Positions 1 through 5,899 of a DNA stretch of 7,064 nt are shown piece by piece. The translations under genes were made by a program, and so were the position numbers. The notes beneath the pieces are model-generated. The model worked only from the letters and a program-made list of their open reading frames with translations. It did no database searches and had not been told where the DNA came from. The first letter of the stretch is position 1. Each line of letters starts with the position of its first letter. Source of the DNA: an uncultured Collinsella sp. (lineage in GTDB: Bacteria > Actinomycetota > Coriobacteriia > Coriobacteriales > Coriobacteriaceae); contig CALGZY010000085.1 of the NCBI GenBank assembly GCA_937934355.1, forward strand, positions 1-7,064. The letters run 5' to 3'.

Positions 1-1141
1 GGGCGGCATCCTGGGCGGCGACGCCCTCGGTCACGCCGGCGGCCTTGGCATCGCGTGCGAGCACGGTGCGCGTATAGCTGATGGGAGCCCACAGGCTCTC
101 GGGCCAGCACCAACAGGTGACGTCGGAGACGCCGTCGACCTGGGGCACCGGGACGCCCCAGTCGATGTTGCCGGTGATGCGGAAGGGTACGAGCGCCTTG
201 CCGCTGCGGAAGCGCACGCCGCCGTTGGCGAGCACCGCGTGGGCATCGTCGCGCTCCTTCCAGCTGGGGAAGGTGACGGTAAAGCTGCTCTTGTTGCCCT
301 CGGGCTCCAGCACGGTGTGCTCGGGAAGCTGATCCTCGACGGCATCGAAGGCCTCGCGGAACTTGTTCTGGATGTAGAGCTGAGCCGGCAGCAGCCACTC
401 CTCCATGGTCTTGGAGACCACGGAGCGAACCTGCGGGTTCTGGGCGAGCTTGGCGGTATAGGTCTTCATAAAGTCGAGGTAGGCCGGAAGGTCGAAGTAG
501 AGGTTGTCGACCGGGCGCAGCTCGGGCACCTCGCCGGTGAGCTGGCTCTTGGGCGCGATGAGCTCCTCGGGCTCAAACTGGTGGCCCAGATCGCACTCGT
601 CGGCATAAGCCTTCTCGGACTTGCAGCCCTGGATGGGGCAGCGGCCGATCACCTGGCGGCCGTTGAGGAACGTGCCGGCCTTGGCGTCGTAGAACTGCAG
701 CGTGGAGCGCTTGGAGATGGTGCCCTGTTCGTGCAGACGCTCGATAATCTCGGCGGTCACCTCGTTGTGAATCTGCGCAGCCGGCTCAAGGCCCGAGCCG
801 CCGTAGATATCGCAGCTGATGTTGTAGTTGTTGAGGGTCGCGGCCTGGCGGGAGTGATTGGACTCGACATACTCGGCGATGGACTTGTCGTAGCCCTCGT
901 TCTCCTTGAGCTTGCGGTAGCTCTCCATGATGGGCGAGCCATAGCAGTCGGTGCCCGAGGTGAAGATGACGTTCTCGCGGCCCAGACGGTCGCGCAGGAA
1001 GCGGGCGAAGAAGTCGGCCGGGACAAAGACGCCACCGACGTGGCCAAAGTGAAGGCCCTTGTTGCCGTAGGGCTCGCCGGCGGTAACGATGGCGCGGCGA
1101 GGCCAGCTGGGACGGTCGTTCATGGAGTATTTGGATGCCAT
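1..1141 (-). CDS. metG: Methionyl-tRNA synthetase, class I, N-terminal 380 residues (3' end outside window)
   Basis: Charges tRNA-Met with methionine in the cytoplasm. Visible in order: the class I signature HFGH (residues 31-34) in AGEPYGNKGLHFGH; GTDCYG (63-68), matching the GTDEHG region of MetRS; a zinc-knob-like set C168, C173, C183, H187 in the connective domain; and WGVPVP (328-333), matching the MetRS WGIPVP motif. The start is the ATG at 1141, preceded by AAGGAG with a 4-base gap. Two oddities stand out. About 65-70 extra residues (roughly 254-321) lie between the LL-A region and WGVPVP. The usual VWxDAPIGY methionine-pocket motif reads SLWAPISY (349-356). The KMSKS loop and anticodon-binding domain would lie beyond position 1. 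The family call is firm; whether this is the sole housekeeping enzyme or a paralogue cannot be decided from this window. Confidence 0.88.
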   Translation of the reverse strand, partial: MASKYSMNDRPSWPRRAIVTAGEPYGNKGLHFGHVGGVFVPADFFARFLRDRLGRENVIFTSGTDCYGSPIMESYRKLKENEGYDKSIAEYVESNHSRQAATLNNYNISCDIYGGSGLEPAAQIHNEVTAEIIERLHEQGTISKRSTLQFYDAKAGTFLNGRQVIGRCPIQGCKSEKAYADECDLGHQFEPEELIAPKSQLTGEVPELRPVDNLYFDLPAYLDFMKTYTAKLAQNPQVRSVVSKTMEEWLLPAQLYIQNKFREAFDAVEDQLPEHTVLEPEGNKSSFTVTFPSWKERDDAHAVLANGGVRFRSGKALVPFRITGNIDWGVPVPQVDGVSDVTCWCWPESLWAPISYTRTVLARDAKAAGVTEGVAAQDAA

Positions 1142-1222
1142 GGGACTCCTTCGCATATGGTGAGAGCGCGGCCGGGCGCAAGGCCTGGCGACGCGGTGGT
1201 CAATTCGTGCATATCGTTCGAC

Positions 1223-1231
1223 ATTATCGCA
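1223..1231 (-). promoter_or_regulatory. Candidate extended -10 promoter for metG
   Basis: Read on the minus strand the sequence is TGCGATAAT: the TGn extension followed by GATAAT, five of six to the -10 consensus. A weak -35-like CTGCCA lies 19 bases further upstream (1248-1253). Transcription would start near 1216, giving a leader of about 75 bases before the metG ATG. Inference from sequence only. Confidence 0.4.
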
Positions 1232-1273
1232 CATGCGGACGGGTACGTGGCAGGGGCGCTATCCTAAGATGCT

Positions 1274-1840
1274 ATGAATGAGATTTCCAACATACATGCG
1301 TTTGAAGACGAGGAATTTCTGCACGCTTGCTTCGTGTGGGGGATGGTCGTAGTCGGCGTGTTTGCCGTGTGCCTGGCGCCGGTGTTTATGCTGCTGGGCG
1401 GGCCTGCAGACTTGGATGCGGCTGACGCGGGCGGCTGGATGGCTGTCGTGGGCTGGATAGTCGGCTTGGCTGCGGTTTCTGCGGCGTCATTTGCCGTGCA
1501 CGAGCTGGTGCACGGTGTGTTTTTTAAGCTGCTGGCGCCTGCGGGCGCGCAGGTGACCTTTGGGGCGAATCGCGAGACGGCGATGATCTATGCCTGCGCC
1601 GAGGGCGTTGTGTATTCGCGCCGGCGGTACATGGCGGTTTGCCTGGCACCGACGGCTGTTGTGACGACAACGCTTGCCCTGGGGTTTGCGTTTTCGGGCT
1701 ATCCGCTGCTGTGCTATCTGGCGGCCGGCTTGCATTTGTCAGGCTGTGTGGGCGACTGGTATTACGTGCGGACCATTTTGCGCGACCGCCGCATTGTCGC
1801 CTGCGAGGACACGTCCTTCGGCGTGCGCTTTTTCGGGTGA
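1274..1840 (+). CDS. Small membrane protein with HELVH motif, DUF3267-like putative zinc metalloprotease
   Basis: A 188-residue protein with about four hydrophobic segments (near 21-42, 56-75, 121-140 and 143-160). HELVH at 76-80, within AVHELVHGVFFK at the end of the second segment, fits the HExxH zinc site of membrane-embedded zincins. GCVGDWYY (158-164) supplies an aspartate (D161) that could be a third ligand. This arrangement matches the DUF3267 (putative zincin peptidase) family as I know it; the substrate is unknown. No convincing Shine-Dalgarno precedes the ATG at 1274, and a second, out-of-frame ATG lies at 1278, so the start is less certain than the gene. The next in-frame ATG (residue 24) would cut into the first membrane segment. 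The stop codon overlaps the queH ribosome-binding site, so the two are probably cotranscribed. A functional link to queuosine is not evident. Confidence 0.72.
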   Translation: MNEISNIHAFEDEEFLHACFVWGMVVVGVFAVCLAPVFMLLGGPADLDAADAGGWMAVVGWIVGLAAVSAASFAVHELVHGVFFKLLAPAGAQVTFGANRETAMIYACAEGVVYSRRRYMAVCLAPTAVVTTTLALGFAFSGYPLLCYLAAGLHLSGCVGDWYYVRTILRDRRIVACEDTSFGVRFFG

Positions 1841-1844
1841 GGAG
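1839..1844 (+). promoter_or_regulatory. Ribosome-binding site that fixes the queH start
   Basis: GAGGAG sits six bases before the ATG at 1851 but directly abuts the in-frame ATG at 1845, so 1851 is the likely start. It overlaps the TGA stop (1838-1840) of the upstream gene, an arrangement typical of translational coupling. Confidence 0.65.
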
Positions 1845-1850
1845 ATGTCG

Positions 1851-2426
1851 ATGAAGCCGTTGTTGTTGCACGCCTGCTGTGCGCCGTGCTCTCTTGAGCC
1901 GGTCCGCCTGCTGCGCGAGGAAGGGTTTGAGCCCACAATCTGCTGGACCAACCCCAATATTCAGCCGCACGATGAATGGCAGCGGCGTTTGGACGAGCTG
2001 CGCCGGTGGTGTGCCGATGGCGACATCGAGCTTATCGAGGCGGGGGAGGACCGTGAGCGCTGGGAGGCCGGCGTGGCACCGCTGGGTGCCGATCGGCCCC
2101 GTCGCTGTCGTGCGTGCTATGCCCTGCGCTTGGCCGAGGCGTGCCGCGTGGCCCAGGAGCGTGGGTTTGAGTTTGTGGGTACGACGCTCGCCGTCTCGCC
2201 GTATCAGTTGTTCGAAACCTGCAATGATGTGTTGGAGCGTCTGGCTGCCGCCCGCGGTCTCACTCCGGTGATTCGCGATTTTCGTCCGTATTACCCCGAG
2301 GCGACACGCCGTTCGCGCGAGCTGGGCATGTATCGGCAGAACTACTGTGGTTGCCGCTTCTCGGCTGTCGAGGCGGCCATGGACCGCGCCCGCATCCGCG
2401 ACGAGCGCAAAGCGTCCAAAAAGTAG
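1851..2426 (+). CDS. queH: Epoxyqueuosine reductase QueH
   Basis: Reduces epoxyqueuosine in tRNA to queuosine, the last step of the pathway; QueH is the non-cobalamin alternative to QueG. The 191-residue product has the family (formerly DUF208) landmarks: LLHACCAPC at 5-13 with the adjacent-cysteine pair C9-C10 plus C13; a CRACYALRL block with C86 and C89; TTLAVSPYQ (111-119); and QNYCGCRFS (163-171) with C166 and C168. These cysteines are the expected iron-sulfur and metal ligands. Length is normal for the family. The reading frame stays open well upstream of 1851, but the family N-terminus and ribosome-binding site place the start here. It lies ten bases after the HELVH membrane-protein gene and 64 bases before queA, whose product makes its substrate. 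No key residue appears to be missing. Confidence 0.93.
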   Translation: MKPLLLHACCAPCSLEPVRLLREEGFEPTICWTNPNIQPHDEWQRRLDELRRWCADGDIELIEAGEDRERWEAGVAPLGADRPRRCRACYALRLAEACRVAQERGFEFVGTTLAVSPYQLFETCNDVLERLAAARGLTPVIRDFRPYYPEATRRSRELGMYRQNYCGCRFSAVEAAMDRARIRDERKASKK

Positions 2427-2445
2427 TTCATTTGGGACGTCAGCC

Positions 2446-2454
2446 TGCTAGGAT
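2446..2454 (+). promoter_or_regulatory. Candidate extended -10 promoter upstream of queA
   Basis: TGCTAGGAT in the 64-base gap between queH and queA reads as a TGn extension plus TAGGAT (four of six to the -10 consensus). The -35 region is poor (TTCATT at 2427-2432 is the nearest candidate, 16 bases away). It could give queA its own start in addition to read-through from queH. Confidence 0.3.
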
Positions 2455-2476
2455 GTAGAGCGGACTTTAGCTATAT

Positions 2477-2482
2477 AAGGAG
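2477..2482 (+). promoter_or_regulatory. Ribosome-binding site supporting a GTG start for queA
   Basis: AAGGAG lies eight bases before the GTG at 2491 and fourteen before the in-frame ATG at 2497. The spacing favours GTG. Confidence 0.6.
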
Positions 2483-2490
2483 TATCCGAC

Positions 2491-3708
2491 GTGTCTATGC
2501 GTACCGATGATTTTGACTACAACCTTCCTGAGGAACTGATCGCCCAGGCTCCAGCCGAGCCGCGCGACTCCTGCCGCCTGCTGGTGGTGGATCGCAAGGG
2601 CTCCCAGGCGGGAACGCCGCTGGAGCACGGCGGTACCGTTGAGCACCGCATCTTCCGCGACATCATCGACTATATCGAGCCGGGCGACGTGCTCGTCATC
2701 AATCAGACGCGCGTGATGCCGGCCCGTCTGATCGGTCGTAAAACGGGATCGGGCGGCGTGGTCGAGACCCTGTTGCTCAAGCGCCGCGAGGACGTGGATC
2801 CGCTGGGCCATGTTTGGGAGTGCTTGGTCAAGCCGGGCAAGCGCCTGAAGCCCGGTGCTCATATTGAGTATCGCGCCGGTGGCGCCCATGCGCCCGAGGG
2901 GGCTCCCGTGGTGCTGACGGCCGAGGTTGTCGACTTTGTCACCGATAGCCGCGGCGGCCGCCTGGTACGCTTTGAGCCGGCCGGTTGCAATGCCGCCGGC
3001 GAGCCGCGCACGCTCGACGAGGCCATCCATGCTGCCGGCCACGTGCCGCTGCCGCCCTACATTACCGATTACGAGGGCGATCCCGAGAAGTACCAGACCG
3101 TCTACGCCATGAAGGAGGAGCACTCGGCCGCTGCTCCCACGGCGGGTCTGCATTTTACTCCCGAGCTCATGGCTGCCATCGAGGCCAAGGGTGCCAAGTT
3201 TGCCGCCGTCGAGCTCGAGGTGGGTATCGATACCTTCCGTCTGGTGGAGGAGGACGACCCCGCGCAGCACGTGATGCACACCGAGCGCTACCACGTGTCG
3301 CAGGAGGTTGTCGACGCCGTGCATAAGGCGAAGGCCGAGGGCCATCGTGTGATCGCCGTCGGCACTACCGCAGTGCGCTCGCTCGAGAGCGCGTTTGACG
3401 CGGACGCGCCGGTGTCCGATCCGGCCGTGACGGCGCGCTATTTTGAAGGCCGCGAGGACGGGGCCGACACGCTCGGCCGCGGCGACATCGTGGTGCGCGA
3501 GAACGCGACAACGCAGCTCTACCTCATGCCCGGCTCGACCTATCACGTGGTCGACGCGCTGATCACGAACTTCCATGTGCCTCGCTCCACGCTCATGATG
3601 CTCGTAAGCGCGCTTGCTACCCGCGACCAGATCATGGATGCCTACGCCGCTGCCATCGAGGAGCGCTACCGCTTCTTCAGCTTTGGCGACGCGATGCTCA
3701 TTTGTTAG
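2491..3708 (+). CDS. queA: S-adenosylmethionine:tRNA ribosyltransferase-isomerase QueA
   Basis: Transfers and isomerises the ribosyl moiety of S-adenosylmethionine onto preQ1 at the tRNA wobble position, giving epoxyqueuosine. Family motifs are clear: FDYNLPEELIAQAP (8-21), VLVINQTRVMPARL (67-80), LPPYI (187-191), EKYQTVYA (199-206), AAAPTAGLHFT (213-223), VGTTAVRSLES (290-300), ALITNFHVPRSTL (356-368) and the terminal YRFFSFGDAMLI (393-404). At 405 residues it is about 45-60 longer than typical QueA. The extra sequence is mainly at 301-340, between the VGTT motif and the tyrosine-rich C-terminal block, with smaller additions near 36-50 and 151-175. GTG start chosen from the ribosome-binding site. 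The product is expected to act just before QueH. Its TAG stop is the base of a hairpin repeated behind the dehydrogenase gene. Confidence 0.95.
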   Translation: MSMRTDDFDYNLPEELIAQAPAEPRDSCRLLVVDRKGSQAGTPLEHGGTVEHRIFRDIIDYIEPGDVLVINQTRVMPARLIGRKTGSGGVVETLLLKRREDVDPLGHVWECLVKPGKRLKPGAHIEYRAGGAHAPEGAPVVLTAEVVDFVTDSRGGRLVRFEPAGCNAAGEPRTLDEAIHAAGHVPLPPYITDYEGDPEKYQTVYAMKEEHSAAAPTAGLHFTPELMAAIEAKGAKFAAVELEVGIDTFRLVEEDDPAQHVMHTERYHVSQEVVDAVHKAKAEGHRVIAVGTTAVRSLESAFDADAPVSDPAVTARYFEGREDGADTLGRGDIVVRENATTQLYLMPGSTYHVVDALITNFHVPRSTLMMLVSALATRDQIMDAYAAAIEERYRFFSFGDAMLIC

Positions 3709-3734
3709 TTACGCGGTTCTACGAACCGCGTAAC
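3708..3734 (+). repeat. 12-bp perfect hairpin after queA, identical to the one after the dehydrogenase
   Basis: Arms GTTACGCGGTTC (3708-3719) and GAACCGCGTAAC (3723-3734) enclose the loop TAC. The first G is the last base of the queA TAG stop, and pairing can extend two more bases through the stop (T3706-A3736, A3707-T3735). The same 27 bases occur at 6958-6984. No T-tract follows, so it is not a classical intrinsic terminator on its own. It may be an mRNA 3'-end structure, a protein-binding site or the head of the larger element. Confidence 0.9.
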
Positions 3735-3782
3735 TACTCGACACTGCGCGGGCCGCATTTGGACAATCTGACGTTCAACTTC

Positions 3783-3812
3783 AAGGGCGCGACCAGAAGG
3801 TCAGCGCCCTTT
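3783..3812 (+). terminator. Inner GC-rich hairpin of copy 1, possible intrinsic terminator of queA
   Basis: AAGGGCGC-GACC pairs with GGTC-(A bulge)-GCGCCCTT around an AGAA loop: 12 pairs with one bulged A at 3803. It is followed by a modest T-rich run (TTTCGTTT). It is a plausible terminator, but the conserved tip and bulge shared with the copy at 7033-7061 suggest more than termination. Confidence 0.55.
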
Positions 3813-3905
3813 CGTTTCACGTCACCTTGTCTCAAATGCGGCCCGCTCGCTGACTCTGCCATTACATCGGTGTTGCCGTGGTTGTTGAGTAGTCATTGGG
3901 CACTT

Positions 3906-3956
3906 GGCACTTGGGGACGTTCCTTTTGTGCCGGCACCTGGGGACACTCCTTATGT
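3906..3956 (+). repeat. Tandem 27-base REP-like palindromic repeat, two units
   Basis: Unit 1 (3906-3932) begins GGCACTTGGGGACGTTCC and ends GTGCC, so its ends are complementary. Unit 2 (3933-3956 and slightly beyond) begins GGCACCTGGGGACACTCC. About 20 of 27 positions match between units, and GGCACTT also occurs immediately before, at 3899. The GGGGAC...TCCTT pattern resembles extragenic palindromes associated with REP-linked tyrosine transposases; that association is my inference, as no transposase is in this window. Confidence 0.55.
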
Positions 3957-4004
3957 CAAGAGATTGGTGCAAGAGGAATAGATTGCCTTGCGTCGATCTA
4001 AATA

Positions 4005-4070
4005 AGTTGCGGTGAGATAGTTCTTGAATTGGCCTTTTTAGGGCTAAACAGGAACTATCTCACCGCAACT
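4005..4070. repeat. Long inverted repeat, 22-bp stem, between convergent queA and the coiled-coil gene
   Basis: AGTTGCGGTGAGATAGTTC (4005-4023) is the exact reverse complement of 4052-4070; with TTG (4024-4026) and CAG (4049-4051) the stem reaches 22 bp with one G-T wobble. The loop holds a second short stem (TTGGCC with GGCTAA) capped by T-rich sequence. It lies 26 bases past the stop of the minus-strand gene, where TTATTTAG follows the stem on that strand, so it may terminate transcription in both directions. The length and near-perfection also fit a dispersed palindromic repeat. On the evidence here either is possible. Confidence 0.7.
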
Positions 4071-4096
4071 GCGTTGAGCGCTTTTTGGCGGCTGGT

Positions 4097-5860
4097 TTAC
4101 TTACTTGCGAACAACCAGATCAGGATGATCACCAGGATTGCGGCGACGATGCAGACGATGGCGCCGGTGAATTTGATGCGTGAGTCGCGGGTACGCTCGC
4201 GCACCGCGTCCTCGGTGGCCTCGAGCTGGGCAACTTCTCGCTCGGTCTCGGCGTGTTCGGCTTTGTCTCGGGCCAAGGATCCTGCAAGCGACTCAGTAAT
4301 CTCTGGGTGGTCGTGTACTTCGGTCGCCTGTTCGATAATCGACTGCGCATGCGCGGCATCTGCTTGGGCGTTGGCTATGCTCTGCTCTTGGTCGCGGCGT
4401 GCCTTGTCCTCGGCGGCGATCTTCTCGCGCAGTTCGCGCTGGCGCGTCGCGGCGGTGGTTTTTGCGGTCTGCAGCTCGTCGCGCGCGGCATCGGCCTCTG
4501 CCGTCACGGCCTGATGGGCTCGCTTGGCGTCGGCAATGGGGGCTTGAGCCTGCTCGACGGCCTGCTCGGCTGCGGCAAGCGAGTGCTCAAGGTCGGCGGT
4601 GATGCGCGGGACATCTTCTTCGGCTTTACGCAGGGCATCTGCCGTGTCGGAGATCTGCATCGAGAGCTCGCTGGTGCGCACCGTATAGTTGGCGGGATTT
4701 GCCGAGGGATTGCGTTGCAGCTCGGCATACTCATGACGCAGCGTCTCGAGCTGGGCGCGCGTGGCGTCGACGGTTTGTTGTGCGGCCGCAATGCCGGCGT
4801 CTCGCTCGGCCTTCACCTTGTCGCGGATGCGCTTGGAATCCTCAAGACGGCGAACGAGGCGGTTGCCGGTCTCGCGCGAGCTTGCCTCGCGGGCCTCCAC
4901 GGCATCGAGCGCGGCCTTCAGGCGGAGCTCAGTCGCGTCATCCTCTGTCTTCATTTGTTCGAACTGCCCCTTGAGCTCTGTCGCTTTGGCAGCGTGGGCA
5001 TCACGGTCAATCTCGGCTGCCGCAGCGGTCTTTTGCGCTGTGGCGATCGCCTGGCGCTGGTCGGCGACGATCTGGTCGTAGCGGCCTGCGATATCCTGGC
5101 GCGTCTCGAGTTCCTCGGCCTGATCGGCAATGCGCTGCTCAAGTTCGGCCAGGTGGGCGCGGGCATCGGCAAGTGCCTTTTTCGCGGCGTTCATCTCGCG
5201 CATGGCCGAGGCGCCCTGGGCAATAAAGGTGCCCACGGCGTTCGCGGTGTTCGAGACAGCGGTCCCCAGATCGCGGTTCGCGGCAGGGGAGTGCGAGGCG
5301 GTCGGGCGAGCGGTGTCAGCAGCATCCGCATCGGCAGCCTGCGGCACGGAGATGTTGCCGGTACCGCCCTCGACCACAGAAAAGCCTGCTGCGTGCGGAT
5401 CGACCGCATCGGCGCCAATCGTGGGGTGCTCGAGCTGCAGAAACGAGGGCATGGTGCTGCCCTGGTCGGCAACCGGAGTCTCGCCGGGCACAAAGGTCGA
5501 GGCCGCCTCGGCGGCCTCCTCTTCCTCGGCATCAATATCGGCATCGGCGACGGCGTCTTTCATCGCTTTGACAGCATCCATCATGGAGTCCATGACGGCA
5601 TCGAGCTCTTCTTCCGAAGACACCTCGATGGGGCCCGCTGCTTGCGGGGCGTCGTCCTGTACAGGGGCGTCGTCCTTAGCGGGCGCATCGTCGTTTTGCT
5701 CATCGGCGTTTTCTGTTTCGGGGGTTTCCGCCGTAGCGCTTTCGTCCAAGATGGGGTCGTCGATGTCGATACCATCGCAGGTCACAGCGTCAGTATCTGC
5801 GGTGACGTCTGCGGGATCATCAATATGCTCTTGAGTCTGGGGGTCCAGCTCGTCTGTCAT
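4097..5860 (-). CDS. Acidic coiled-coil protein with C-terminal membrane anchor, function unknown
   Basis: I do not recognise this 587-residue protein. Residues 1-125 are very acidic and low in complexity, including three DDAP units at 57-72. Residues 126-200 are Ala/Pro/Asp-rich with a more protein-like patch, PSFLQLEHPTIGADAVDPHAAGF (138-160). From about 220 to 382 is a long Ala/Glu/Gln/Arg coiled coil, broken by NPSANPANY (384-392), resuming at 396-511, broken again near HDHPEI, and continuing at 526-560. A single hydrophobic segment (about 564-584), ending in ASK, follows a basic patch. There is no signal peptide, so it is probably a tail-anchored protein with its coiled coil in the cytoplasm, perhaps a scaffold or envelope-tethering factor. 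The start at 5860 is chosen from the ribosome-binding site; the frame stays open upstream to 5992. The opposite strand is also open for about 570 codons, but that is a GC-driven shadow. Confidence 0.75.
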   Translation of the reverse strand: MTDELDPQTQEHIDDPADVTADTDAVTCDGIDIDDPILDESATAETPETENADEQNDDAPAKDDAPVQDDAPQAAGPIEVSSEEELDAVMDSMMDAVKAMKDAVADADIDAEEEEAAEAASTFVPGETPVADQGSTMPSFLQLEHPTIGADAVDPHAAGFSVVEGGTGNISVPQAADADAADTARPTASHSPAANRDLGTAVSNTANAVGTFIAQGASAMREMNAAKKALADARAHLAELEQRIADQAEELETRQDIAGRYDQIVADQRQAIATAQKTAAAAEIDRDAHAAKATELKGQFEQMKTEDDATELRLKAALDAVEAREASSRETGNRLVRRLEDSKRIRDKVKAERDAGIAAAQQTVDATRAQLETLRHEYAELQRNPSANPANYTVRTSELSMQISDTADALRKAEEDVPRITADLEHSLAAAEQAVEQAQAPIADAKRAHQAVTAEADAARDELQTAKTTAATRQRELREKIAAEDKARRDQEQSIANAQADAAHAQSIIEQATEVHDHPEITESLAGSLARDKAEHAETEREVAQLEATEDAVRERTRDSRIKFTGAIVCIVAAILVIILIWLFASK

Positions 5861-5869
5861 AGGCATGTG

Positions 5870-5875
5870 CTCCTC
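5870..5875 (-). promoter_or_regulatory. Ribosome-binding site deciding the coiled-coil gene start
   Basis: On the minus strand GAGGAG lies nine bases before the ATG at 5860 and only three before the ATG at 5866. The former spacing is workable and the latter is too tight, so the protein most likely begins MTDELDPQ. Confidence 0.55.
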
Positions 5876-5893
5876 ATCGTTGTTTGTCACCCT

Positions 5894-5899
5894 ATGATA
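5894..5899 (-). promoter_or_regulatory. Candidate -10 element of the coiled-coil gene
   Basis: TATCAT on the minus strand matches the -10 consensus in five of six positions, and transcription would start about 27 bases before the start codon. No good -35 sits 16-18 bases upstream, so support is partial. Confidence 0.3.

Larger units (their letters stand above)
3708..3893 (+). repeat. Structured 3' element, copy 1, with nested helices
   Basis: After the 27-base hairpin come three nested helices. The outer runs 3733-3743 (ACTACTCGACA) with 3883-3893 (TGTTGAGTAGT): eleven pairs, one a G-T wobble, with two bases shared with the first hairpin. The middle is a perfect 14-bp helix, GCGGGCCGCATTTG (3748-3761) with CAAATGCGGCCCGC (3833-3846), extended by GACAA/TTGTC past one bulged base. 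The inner is the hairpin at 3783-3811. Bases 3708-3814 align without a gap to 6958-7064 (79 of 107 identical by hand count). Unpaired stretches such as CAATCTG (3764-3770) and TTCAACTTC (3774-3782) are conserved between copies. I do not recognise it as a named RNA family. It could be a non-coding RNA, a 3'-UTR element or a decayed mobile repeat. Confidence 0.7.

Noticed and set aside
239..1267. Long plus-strand open frame (342 codons) across metG
   Set aside because: It is antisense to a clear methionyl-tRNA synthetase; its Gly/Leu/Val/Ala-rich translation has no recognisable motifs and reflects high GC.
1674..1850. Longer start for queH (250 residues)
   Set aside because: The extension overlaps the upstream membrane-protein gene in another frame. 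The family N-terminus and GAGGAG spacing indicate 1851.
2467..3576. 369-codon minus-strand frame across queA
   Set aside because: It is antisense to an unmistakable QueA, and the translation is rich in His, Arg, Gly and Leu with no family signature.
3708..3734. The first hairpin as a simple intrinsic terminator
   Set aside because: No T-tract follows in either copy; the inner hairpin behind it is the better terminator candidate.
3899..3960. CRISPR array
   Set aside because: There are only two directly abutting 27-base units and no spacers; it is a tandem palindromic repeat.
3702..4001. 99-codon frame downstream of queA as a small gene
   Set aside because: It begins inside queA and runs through the hairpins and repeats; it has no ribosome-binding site and its residues mirror the repeats.
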